Shown one piece after another: positions 1 through 7,648 of a DNA stretch of 64,000 nt (position 1 is its first letter; each line of letters opens with the position of its first letter). The position numbers and the translations under genes were made by a program. The stretch comes from Frankia sp. QA3 (GTDB lineage: Bacteria > Actinomycetota > Actinomycetes > Frankiales > Frankiaceae): positions 1,151,781-1,215,780 of the forward strand of contig NZ_CM001489.1 of assembly GCF_000262465.1 (NCBI RefSeq), given 5' to 3'. The notes under the pieces are model-generated. The model had not been told where the DNA came from. It ran no database searches and was given only the letters and a program-made list of their open reading frames with translations.

Positions 1-678
1 GAGGTCGGGCTGAGGTCGGTCGCGGCAGCCTTCTCCGGCTCGGCGGCGCCCGCCGAGATCAGGGCCGAGATCGCCGACCGGGTCGTGCCGTTCAAGGAAA
101 CCGTTCCGCGCGGCGCCGCCCGGCAGCTCGCCCCCCTGCTGACGTCGGATGAGGGCCCGGATACGGCCCGCGCCGCCGTGGTCGGCGTGCGCGCGAGAGC
201 GACGCCGCTCGCCTACTGGTACGTGATCAACGCCTCCTGCCGCTCGGACCGCACGGATCTGCCCGCGACGGTCGAACCGGTGCGCGGCGGCGAGCCGGGC
301 AGCGCCGGTCGGGATCTGGCTGCGGCGATCCGGCGGGAGCTCCTGGAGATCGTCGGTTATCTCCCCGGCGACCCGGAGCCGGACGCCGCCGAACTCGACG
401 TCGCCCTCGGCTGGATCGAGGAGGTCCACCGCCGTCGCGTCGCGGTACTCCTCGAACCCCCGTGGCATCCCGACCTGGTCGACTCCCTGCGCCGGGAGTT
501 CCCGCGGCTCGTGTTCGTCGTCCTGACCGCGGGCGAGCCCGACCCACGCGTGGTGGGGCCCGCCGACCTGCTCATGTTGGAGTCGATCCTCGATCCCCGC
601 GACGAGGACCGGTTCTACTGGTACTACCGGGCGATGACGGGTCGCCCGCCGCGCAGCTCGGCACCGAGGAGCGCATGA
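1..678 (+). CDS. Unknown protein, 5'-truncated, first visible gene of the MoxR-vWA cluster
   Basis: The frame is open from base 1, so the true start lies upstream; a GTG at 85 is only an internal candidate. About 225 codons are visible. I do not recognise the family. The visible part looks like a soluble alpha/beta protein: a strand-rich segment (VLLEPPWHPDLVDSL, then RLVFVVLTAG) is followed by an aromatic FYWYYRAM stretch near the C-terminus, and there is no membrane segment. Its TGA overlaps the ATG of the MoxR gene (ATGA at 675-678), which argues for translational coupling. In ternary MoxR/vWA conflict-type clusters a third, variable component sits in this position, so a role as partner of the ATPase is inferred from context only. 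Confidence 0.6.
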   Translation, partial: EVGLRSVAAAFSGSAAPAEIRAEIADRVVPFKETVPRGAARQLAPLLTSDEGPDTARAAVVGVRARATPLAYWYVINASCRSDRTDLPATVEPVRGGEPGSAGRDLAAAIRRELLEIVGYLPGDPEPDAAELDVALGWIEEVHRRRVAVLLEPPWHPDLVDSLRREFPRLVFVVLTAGEPDPRVVGPADLLMLESILDPRDEDRFYWYYRAMTGRPPRSSAPRSA

Positions 679-1667
679 TGACCCGGCTCGCCCCGGACGA
701 GGACTTCGCCTACACCCGGATCTTCGACCCGGATCTGCCCGGCCCATCCGCCGGTGGCCTACCGCCGGCTGAGGCGGGCCACCCGTGGGCCTCGACCGCG
801 TCCTCGGATCCGCCGGGCGGCGATCGGCGACCGCCGGGCGGTTACGTCTTCTCGCCGCGAGTCGTCCTGGCCGTCAACGTCGCGCTCGCGACCGGCCGCC
901 CGCTGTTGGTCCGCGGCGAGCCGGGTTCGGGCAAGTCCTCCCTCGCCGCCGCCGTCGCGGACCACGCCGAGTGGGATCTTTACCAGCAGACGATCACGTC
1001 GCGGACGGCCGCGCAGGACCTGCTGTGGTCGTTCGACGCGCTGCGCCGGCTGCACGATGCGCAGGTTCGGCTCGACGTCACCGACCTCGCCCGCTACGTC
1101 CGGCCGGGGGCGCTGTGGTCGGCTCTGGATCCCGTCGGTGCCCGCGAGGTCGCCGGGTCGTCCGCGGTCGCCGAGACCGGCGGACGCGAGCGGGCCGTCA
1201 TCCTCGTCGACGAGATCGACAAGGCCGAGCCGGACGTGCCCAACGACCTGCTCGAACCGTTGGGCACCTTCACGTTCACCGTCGCGGACCTGGGTGAGCG
1301 GCGGGTGCGCAACACCCGCCCCCAGCCGCCCCTTGTGATCATCACGACGAACGGTGAACGTGACCTGCCGCCGGCGTTCCTGCGCCGGTGTGCCGTGCTG
1401 ACCATGCCGTTCCCGGATCCGGGCCGGCTCGTCGAGATCGCTGTGCGGCACTTCGGCCCGGACCACTACGACCTCTATGTCGACGTGGCAGGGCGGCTCG
1501 CCGCGGTCCGGTCCGAGGCTGCCGCGAGTCGGGCCCAGGCGCCCGGCACCGCCGAGTACCTCGACGCGGTGCGGGCCTGCCTCGAACTCGGCATCGGGGC
1601 CGACGGGACCTCCGCGGCGTGGCGCGAGGCGCAGGCCGCGACGCTTGCCAAATGGGAGCAGCCGTGA
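675..1667 (+). CDS. MoxR-type AAA+ ATPase
   Basis: A 330-residue MoxR-family AAA+ ATPase, expected to use ATP hydrolysis to remodel or activate a partner, usually a vWA protein encoded next door. Walker A GEPGSGKSS lies at residues 81-89, Walker B VILVDEID near 175-182, sensor 1 IITTNGERDLP and an arginine-finger-like FLRRC further on. The start is ATG 675 or ATG 678; GAGGAG at 666-671 is better spaced for 678. The gene overlaps the upstream stop (ATGA) and its own TGA overlaps the GTG of the vWA gene, so the three are probably one translationally coupled unit. The family call is secure; the cellular substrate is not visible. Confidence 0.88.
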   Translation: MMTRLAPDEDFAYTRIFDPDLPGPSAGGLPPAEAGHPWASTASSDPPGGDRRPPGGYVFSPRVVLAVNVALATGRPLLVRGEPGSGKSSLAAAVADHAEWDLYQQTITSRTAAQDLLWSFDALRRLHDAQVRLDVTDLARYVRPGALWSALDPVGAREVAGSSAVAETGGRERAVILVDEIDKAEPDVPNDLLEPLGTFTFTVADLGERRVRNTRPQPPLVIITTNGERDLPPAFLRRCAVLTMPFPDPGRLVEIAVRHFGPDHYDLYVDVAGRLAAVRSEAAASRAQAPGTAEYLDAVRACLELGIGADGTSAAWREAQAATLAKWEQP

Positions 1668-2758
1668 CGCGGGGTTCCCGGCGCCCCGCCGTCTTCGACG
1701 GCGACGTCTGGCGGGCCTGCGCGCGCCTCGCGGTCGCGGACCGGGCCACCGCCGCCGCCGTGCGGTCCCTGCTCCCGGCCGAGGGCGGGTGGTCGGGGGA
1801 AGCCGGTGGTCCCGCCTGGACCGCGGGTCCAGTGTTCCCCCGTCCCGAGACCGGCCGGCTCGCTGTACCGGGCCCTGAGGGGTCGTCGACGGCATCGGCC
1901 GCGGCGGCCCCCTGGCCCGTCAGCGGCGGCGGTGAGTCCGCCGTCGACGGGCCGGACGAACCGGGTTCGACCGCGTCCCCGGCTGGGGCGGGTGAGCCCG
2001 AGCCGTCCCGGTGGCTGACCGTCGAGGGCCCGGCGGAGACCGTCGGTCCGCTGCCCGCCTGGCTGGAGCCTCCGGCCGGCCGTGGAGCCGAAGCATCAGG
2101 TAGTCGCCGTGCCGCCGCGGCTCGGACCTGGACTGCCACCGAGCACTCGGCGGGGTCCGGGGAGGGTGGATGGGCGCCACTGCTGTCCGGTGCCCGGGTG
2201 CGAGCGGTGCTCGGGGCGGTCACGGCGGCCCGGGTGCCGGCGGGCGACATCGACGTTGCGGAGGTGACCGCGGCGATCGGCCGCGGTGCCCCGCCGAGGA
2301 GGCTGCCCCGGAAACCGGCCTGGACGCACCGGCGCGGCGTCCAACTCCTGCTCGACACCGCGCCGGCGATGCAGCCCTGGCTCCTCGATGTCGCCGGACT
2401 CGCCGCCCACCTTGTCTCCGTCGCCGGTCCCGGGGTGCAGACACTGCGCTTCGCCGCCTGCCCGCTGCGCGGCGTCGGTCCGGGACTGCGCCCCTGGAGC
2501 GACTATCGCCCGCCGCGTCCCGGCACGCCGGTGCTGGTCGTCACGGACCTGGGCGGTGGCGGCCCCTGGTCACCACGGCCGGCACCGGCCGGCGAATGGG
2601 TGCGTTTCGTGCAGGTCCTGCGGGCCGCGGGATGCCGACCGGTCGCGCTGGTTCCGGGCCCTCTCGGGCGGGCCGATCCGGAACTCGCCGCCCTGCTGCC
2701 GATCCTGCCCTGGGACAGCTCGGCGACCGTCCGGCAGGCGCGCCGGGTGGGTCGATGA
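1664..2758 (+). CDS. vWA-like partner of the MoxR ATPase
   Basis: A 364-residue protein with a variable Pro/Gly/Ala-rich N-terminal half and a C-terminal von Willebrand factor A-like domain (about 215-364). Strand 1 reads VQLLLDTAPAM, so the MIDAS DxSxS motif has become DxAxA, with Asp at about 231. A second acidic strand end, VLVVTDLGGGG, is retained. It resembles the vWA half of MoxR-vWA conflict-type pairs rather than a canonical metal-binding vWA. GTG 1664 was chosen because GGGAG at 1654-1658 is well placed and the start overlaps the MoxR stop (GTGA). Its own stop overlaps the ATG of the next gene. The loss of MIDAS serines suggests binding without metal or an altered site; that is inference. 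Confidence 0.72.
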   Translation: MTRGSRRPAVFDGDVWRACARLAVADRATAAAVRSLLPAEGGWSGEAGGPAWTAGPVFPRPETGRLAVPGPEGSSTASAAAAPWPVSGGGESAVDGPDEPGSTASPAGAGEPEPSRWLTVEGPAETVGPLPAWLEPPAGRGAEASGSRRAAAARTWTATEHSAGSGEGGWAPLLSGARVRAVLGAVTAARVPAGDIDVAEVTAAIGRGAPPRRLPRKPAWTHRRGVQLLLDTAPAMQPWLLDVAGLAAHLVSVAGPGVQTLRFAACPLRGVGPGLRPWSDYRPPRPGTPVLVVTDLGGGGPWSPRPAPAGEWVRFVQVLRAAGCRPVALVPGPLGRADPELAALLPILPWDSSATVRQARRVGR

Positions 2759-5133
2759 CCAGTCGTGACCGTGTGCGGCCGGCGCGGAGCGCGCGCGTAC
2801 CGACCGGGATGGACGCCCTGCCCGGCGGCGGACCCGGCGCGCAATCCCCGTCCCCCGGTCTCGACGATGCCGACGCGGTCGAACTCGCGGTGAGCCTCTC
2901 GCCCGCCGCGCGGATCGACTCCACGTTGATCAGGGCGGTGCGCTCGGCGCTGCACCCGACCATGCCGGCGACCGTGGAGGCGGCGTTCTGGTTCGGCCCC
3001 CTGGTCTCGCGCCGGGGCGGTGGAACCGTCACCCTGGACCGCGAGGTGCTGCCCACGTTGCGGGACCGGTTGATGGCCCGCCCGCCCGGCCATCCGGCGC
3101 ACGCCGACGCGGTCCGCGCCGTGCTGCGGCGGGTGCGCGACGGCGAGAACGCCGGACCCTACCTGCGGCTGGAGGAGGAGCTGACCTGGCTCGGCCTGCT
3201 AGCCGCCGGCCCGGACGCGATTGACACCCTGCTCGCGCGACCGCTCACCGACCTTCGTGCCGGCGGGGCGCTGGCCCGCGACGTGGCCATGTGGGCGGCG
3301 CTCACACTGCCTCGACTGCCCGCCTCGGCGGTGACGGACAGCCCGGCGGCATGGCTGCTCGCCCAGGCCGCCGGCGGGTGGGTGGGCGGCGCCGCGGCGT
3401 TGGCCGGTGGGCCGCCGAACGCGGACGTCGCCCGCCTGCTGCCGATCCTGCTGCCCGCCGACCTGCCCCGCGTCGAGATCGGGGCCCGGCTGCTCGGGGG
3501 GTCGGTGGAGCTGTCCTGGCCGCCGCTGCCCGGGGCACACCTGATGCGCGCGCCGGCCACCGGCTCGGCGGTGGTGGTGGAGCTCGCTGGCCCCGGGCTG
3601 GTCGCTGCACCGGAGGTCGCGAACGCCGTTTCCGGGACCAGCCCTCCTCCTGGCACCACCCTCGGTGAGACACCGAATCCGGGAGGGGACCCGGCAGACA
3701 ACGATCGCCGGGTCCTCATCCACCGCAGCCGGACCGTCCCCCGCGACGTCGAGGCGGCCGCCGCCGAGTTCCTGACCGACGCGGGCTTCGACCCGGTGCG
3801 CGGCGGGTTCGGCTCGATGGCACCGGACGCCTGGCGGGAGACCGTCCTGTCCTGCCATGCCGCCGTCTACCTGGTCGAACAGGGCAGCTCGGCGAGTCGG
3901 GCGGAGGCCGACATCCTGCATCGGGTGGCGGCGCAGGAGGCACCGGCGGTCGTGGTCGAGATCGACGTCCGCCGGGGCGTCGCCACCTCGCCGGGATTGT
4001 CGTCGTCCGCCCGGGACGGGCTGCTGCGCTCGCTCGCCCCGGTGATGTCGGCGCAGGGGCCCGACCGGACCGTCCTGGTGCCCCACGGGCGGCCGGTCAC
4101 CGTCGCGACGACCGGCGCCGTGTGGCTGCGCACCCTGGACGGTCCCTGGCACGTCCTGTGCCAGCAGGTTCCTGCCGGGCTGCCGGCACTGGGGCCCGCG
4201 CAACGCGGGTGGGTGGGTCGTTTTCGGCTCTCGCGCGTCATCCCGGGTGGACGCCAGCACGACGGCGCGCTGGGCGAGGACGTCTTCCTCGGCCGCGCCC
4301 CGGGCGGTCCCCTCGCCGCGGTCATGGTCACCCCGCCATCGCTGACCTGGGCGCCGGGCTTCGGCGAGCTGCTGCGGCGCTGGGCATCGCTCGACGAACC
4401 CGCGGTCTGCCGGCTCCTCGCCGCCGGCCAGGACGCGGGGAGCTCCTACGTCGCCACTGAGTTCGTCGAGGGGAGCACACTGCGCGAGCGCGCCGCCCGC
4501 GGCGATCATCTCGTCGGCGACGAGCTGAGACGCTTCGCGTTCGACCTGGCCCGCGCGCTGGCGGCCCTGCACGCCGCCGGCCTCGCGCACGGCCATCTCC
4601 GGCCGGACGCGGTGCTGTTCGGCCCCGCCGGGCTCCGCCTCGCCCGGATCCACACCGCCACCATCATCACCCTTCCGTCGCGGCGGCGTCCCGGTCAGCC
4701 CGAGCCGGAGTTCGAGACCGACCGGCGTGCCCGGACTGCCGGCGACATCGCCGACTGGGCCGACCTCGTCGCCCTCGCGGCCAACGGGCAGCCCGCCTCG
4801 GCCGCGACGTCGGCGAACATGACGGATCGGCTCGGGGCGGACCTCGCCGCGCTGGTGATCCGGGCCGCCGCCGGCGACAGTGCCGCCGGTCCCACCGCGG
4901 CGTATCTCGTGGCGGCGCTCGATCCCGCACGGGCCGCCGTGGCCGCGCCGGCTCCGGTCACCCCGTGGGCCGACCCGGCGCGTCTGACGCCGAAGCGACC
5001 ATCGCGCGGGCCCCGGCCCGGCGGTCCCAGCGATCTTCGTCCGAAGCGGGTCCAGGAGCCGTCCGGGCGCCGCCCCCGCCTCGGCACCCGCCGTATTCCG
5101 CTGTTCGGCCGCGGCCGAATCTCCGGACCGTGA
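2755..5133 (+). CDS. Large multidomain protein: helical N-terminus, TIR-like segment, pseudokinase
   Basis: 792 residues. Residues about 40-210 are a helix-rich region. About 320-405 have a TIR-like pattern: RVLIHRSRT, a Gly-rich turn, then ETVLSCHAAVYLVEQGSSAS followed by a helix with Glu. About 485-700 resemble a protein kinase fold, with AVMV in place of the Lys strand, LARALAALHAAGLAHGHLRP as the catalytic-loop region (HRD replaced by HGH) and no clear DFG. I read this as a pseudokinase. The C-terminal 60 residues are basic and Pro-rich. ATG 2755 overlaps the vWA stop (ATGA), so it is coupled to the MoxR-vWA pair. A sensor or scaffold role is inferred; the TIR-like call is tentative and needs a structure search. 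Confidence 0.62.
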   Translation: MTSRDRVRPARSARVPTGMDALPGGGPGAQSPSPGLDDADAVELAVSLSPAARIDSTLIRAVRSALHPTMPATVEAAFWFGPLVSRRGGGTVTLDREVLPTLRDRLMARPPGHPAHADAVRAVLRRVRDGENAGPYLRLEEELTWLGLLAAGPDAIDTLLARPLTDLRAGGALARDVAMWAALTLPRLPASAVTDSPAAWLLAQAAGGWVGGAAALAGGPPNADVARLLPILLPADLPRVEIGARLLGGSVELSWPPLPGAHLMRAPATGSAVVVELAGPGLVAAPEVANAVSGTSPPPGTTLGETPNPGGDPADNDRRVLIHRSRTVPRDVEAAAAEFLTDAGFDPVRGGFGSMAPDAWRETVLSCHAAVYLVEQGSSASRAEADILHRVAAQEAPAVVVEIDVRRGVATSPGLSSSARDGLLRSLAPVMSAQGPDRTVLVPHGRPVTVATTGAVWLRTLDGPWHVLCQQVPAGLPALGPAQRGWVGRFRLSRVIPGGRQHDGALGEDVFLGRAPGGPLAAVMVTPPSLTWAPGFGELLRRWASLDEPAVCRLLAAGQDAGSSYVATEFVEGSTLRERAARGDHLVGDELRRFAFDLARALAALHAAGLAHGHLRPDAVLFGPAGLRLARIHTATIITLPSRRRPGQPEPEFETDRRARTAGDIADWADLVALAANGQPASAATSANMTDRLGADLAALVIRAAAGDSAAGPTAAYLVAALDPARAAVAAPAPVTPWADPARLTPKRPSRGPRPGGPSDLRPKRVQEPSGRRPRLGTRRIPLFGRGRISGP

Positions 5134-5194
5134 GGAGGGCCGTTGACCCTGCCACCTGCCGCCTCGGACTGTAGCCATGACGGAGGTGCCACTC

Positions 5195-6145
5195 ATGCAG
5201 GACGCTAGACCACCCGACCGGTCCGACATCCGGTCCGAACCGGTGCGATCGAGCAGCGCCGTCCGACTCACCGTGGACGAACGCGAGGAGCTGCACCGCG
5301 AGATCGCTCGCCTTTTCAGGGCCGAGTCAGGCGCCGAGATTTTTCTCCGGCGGTTGGGATACCCATTGGACCGGGTGCCTGCCAGGGGCATCGCGGCCGA
5401 CCCGGAGCAGTGGTGGGACATCGTCTTCTTCGAACTCGATTCGGGGATCATCGATGACCCCGACGGGAGGCTGTTGCGGGCGGCGCTACGTGTATACCCA
5501 TACAATGAGGTATTTGCACCACTCGGGGAGAGGAAGGGTATTTCCCCCTTTGCGGAGGCCACGGACGAAGGCGAGGTCGCCGTGAGTCCGGCGGCCAATC
5601 TGGTTCTGGCTGTGGTGGACGAGCAACGTCAGGGCAGGCAACATCAGGACGAGGAGTCCTCGGCTTGCCATGTCATCGTCCGGGCCTCGTCGGAGGAGGA
5701 GCGCTCACACGCGATCGTGAGCCTGGCGGACGCAGGGCTGTCGCCGGTCGAGGTCTGGTCGACCGAGCACGCGATCTCCTTCCAGGTCGACGAGGGGGAT
5801 CCGGCGGTCGTCCGCGCGATTCTGGACACGACCGATCTCTCCTGGACGATCGTGCCCCCGGGCGCCCCCGACTACATGCTCGGGGCGCTGTATGTGCGCG
5901 GTCCCGACGGCCGGCGGTTCCGGCTGCTGGACGCGCCGGCCAACCAGACTGTGGGCAATGTGGCCCAGACGGTGATCGCGCAGCAGTACGCGGACGCATC
6001 CGTTGGCGAGTTCCGGAGCACCGTCGTCGACCTGGAGGGCCCGGAGAACGAAGTCAGGCGGTTGGACGAGGGAAGCACTCTGCACGACGCTGGGGTGAGA
6101 GACGGCGACCAACTCCGTGTCGCCTTCGAGGCCACGGCCGGCTGA
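5195..6145 (+). CDS. EAD1-like domain fused to a C-terminal beta-grasp ubiquitin-like domain
   Basis: 316 residues. Residues about 22-110 match the effector-associated domain 1 pattern: an amphipathic helix (ELHREIARLF), a tryptophan-containing middle (EQWWDIVFFELDSG) and the closing LLRAALRVYPYNE signature. A charged Gln/Glu linker follows. About 155-225 form a small alpha/beta domain (HVIVRASSEEER, AISFQVDEGD). About 228-312 form a beta-grasp, YukD/ubiquitin-like domain ending STLHDAGVRDGDQLRVAFEA, and the chain stops at TAG, a C-terminal glycine. ATG 5195 is preferred over ATG 5177 because GGAGG at 5182-5186 sits 8 nt upstream. The gene is 61 bp behind the pseudokinase gene and converges with an E1-like gene. 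Function as a conjugated or adenylated Ubl is inferred. Confidence 0.72.
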   Translation: MQDARPPDRSDIRSEPVRSSSAVRLTVDEREELHREIARLFRAESGAEIFLRRLGYPLDRVPARGIAADPEQWWDIVFFELDSGIIDDPDGRLLRAALRVYPYNEVFAPLGERKGISPFAEATDEGEVAVSPAANLVLAVVDEQRQGRQHQDEESSACHVIVRASSEEERSHAIVSLADAGLSPVEVWSTEHAISFQVDEGDPAVVRAILDTTDLSWTIVPPGAPDYMLGALYVRGPDGRRFRLLDAPANQTVGNVAQTVIAQQYADASVGEFRSTVVDLEGPENEVRRLDEGSTLHDAGVRDGDQLRVAFEATAG

Positions 6146-6185
6146 CCGCCCGCCGTCGACGTTCACGCCGGCCGGCCGACCCGGA

Positions 6186-7412
6186 CTACCGGACGTCGAC
6201 AGAACCGATCGGATCAACGTCGTTCCGGCAGTCAGACACGGCCGTTCGGGGCGCAGACGGCGTGGTCGCCAGGCGGTACCACTGGCATGCGCCGTCGGCG
6301 TCGCGGACGGCGAGGATCTCGCCGGGGGCCACGCCGAGTTCATGCAGCGCGCGCCCCGGCCCGGCGTCGCGCAGCCGGTCGCTGCGCCGTGCCCGGTTCA
6401 CCCTTCCGCACCGCCGGCAGGTCGTCATGACCTTCCCGGGGTCCGTCGACTCCTCTCCCTCGCCGCATCCGCGGCACTGGCCAGGTAACGGGAAGGTCTC
6501 CCAGCCAAGGGGTTCGGAGCCCGGCGGCAGCCGGGCCAGCAGGTCGGCGACGCAGGAGTCCACGCCGAGGGCCAACGGATGGACGACGCCCGCGAGCGGG
6601 TGATGGTGCGGACAGGCGGGATCCCGGCGCAGGCCGATCGGCGTGGTCGTGGCGGCGAGGCCGTCGATGCGCAGAAGCTGGAAGGGCGCCGCCGGCACAC
6701 CACGGCCGACGCCGTCAGCCGCCGCAGCCCGGCCCGGTCCGCGGCGGGCGAGGATGATCGGTAGCGCTGACGCCGTCATCCAGCCGGCGATGATCGCGGT
6801 GGCGAGGACCGACGCGGGGGCGGGCCCGGTCGAGGCCAGGTCGGCGCAGCTCCACGGCACGTCGGAGACGGCGCGCTTCTGCGGGGTGAGCGAGCAGGCG
6901 TAGCACGGCTCAGCCGCGGACAGCCGAACCCGCACCTCGCCGCCCCACGGCTGGGTGCCGCCGTCGACCAGCGGCGCGTCGACAAGCGCGGCGCGGCCGA
7001 GCAGGCGCAGGCGCGCCCGCCGGCTGTCCAGGCAGCCGAGCGTGACGTCGGCGTCGGCGAGTTCGCCGAGACCAACCCCGGCGCTGAGCTCCGCCGGGCG
7101 TGCGTCGACGCGGACGGTCGGCGCGAGCCGGGCCAGTGCGTCGCGTGCGGCCTCCACCTTCGGCCGGCCCACGTCGTCGGGCCGGAACAGGACCGTGCGG
7201 TTGAGGTTCGTCGCGGCGACGGTGTCGGGATCGCAGAGCACCAGTCGACCCACTCCGGCCAGCGCGAGGTTCTTGGCGACCTCGTTTCCGAGCGCCCCGA
7301 CGCCCACCACCACGGCGGTCGCCGCGGTCAGGAGCTCCCTCGCCTCAGGGCTGTCGAAGGTCTCCGCCGCCGCGTCGCGCTCGTGGCCCGTGACCTGCGT
7401 ATCGCTGCACAT
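6186..7412 (-). CDS. MoeB/ThiF-type E1-like adenylyltransferase
   Basis: 408 residues. The nucleotide-binding motif is VVVGVGALGNE (Gly 37, 39, 42), followed by DPDTVAATNLNR (Arg 72), Lys 85 in VGRPKVEAA and LGCLDSRRARL (Asp 129). PCYACSL (170-175) and WSCADLASTGP match the MoeB CxxC and candidate catalytic-Cys regions (C189). The C-terminus adds CRGCGE and CRRCG, a second likely zinc site. Such enzymes adenylate the C-terminal Gly of Ubl, ThiS or MoaD proteins. ATG 7412 was chosen; a longer frame to 7625 adds 71 low-complexity residues running toward the divergent gene. It converges with the beta-grasp gene (stops 40 bp apart), suggesting an enzyme-substrate pair. No E2 or JAB peptidase is seen nearby. 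Confidence 0.82.
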   Translation of the reverse strand: MCSDTQVTGHERDAAAETFDSPEARELLTAATAVVVGVGALGNEVAKNLALAGVGRLVLCDPDTVAATNLNRTVLFRPDDVGRPKVEAARDALARLAPTVRVDARPAELSAGVGLGELADADVTLGCLDSRRARLRLLGRAALVDAPLVDGGTQPWGGEVRVRLSAAEPCYACSLTPQKRAVSDVPWSCADLASTGPAPASVLATAIIAGWMTASALPIILARRGPGRAAAADGVGRGVPAAPFQLLRIDGLAATTTPIGLRRDPACPHHHPLAGVVHPLALGVDSCVADLLARLPPGSEPLGWETFPLPGQCRGCGEGEESTDPGKVMTTCRRCGRVNRARRSDRLRDAGPGRALHELGVAPGEILAVRDADGACQWYRLATTPSAPRTAVSDCRNDVDPIGSVDVR

Positions 7413-7648
7413 GTCGGTGCTCGATTCTCGCCGCCCCGCGGGCGTGGCCGCCGGGGGTCTGCGTCCCGTGGACCAGAGTAGGACCACCGCCCGCGCCAGG
7501 ACGAGGGCGACGGGGACGATCGAGGTCGCTGACTGAGCCGTCACGAGCGAGCGCCGCAGGCCGATGGGTGGTCCGCACATTCCTGTCGGACCCGGGTGGC
7601 ACCGTGTGGGAGGTGTCCGGTGCATGCGTTGTGGAGAGGTACTGATCC

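Noticed and set aside
3199..5598. 799-codon open frame on the minus strand
   Set aside because: Antisense to the pseudokinase gene, rich in Arg/Gly/Pro with no recognisable motif; a GC-bias shadow.
7413..7625. N-terminal extension of the E1-like protein to 7625
   Set aside because: The extra 71 residues are low complexity and come within 23 bp of the divergent PAP2 start, leaving no room for two promoters; ATG 7412 fits the family.
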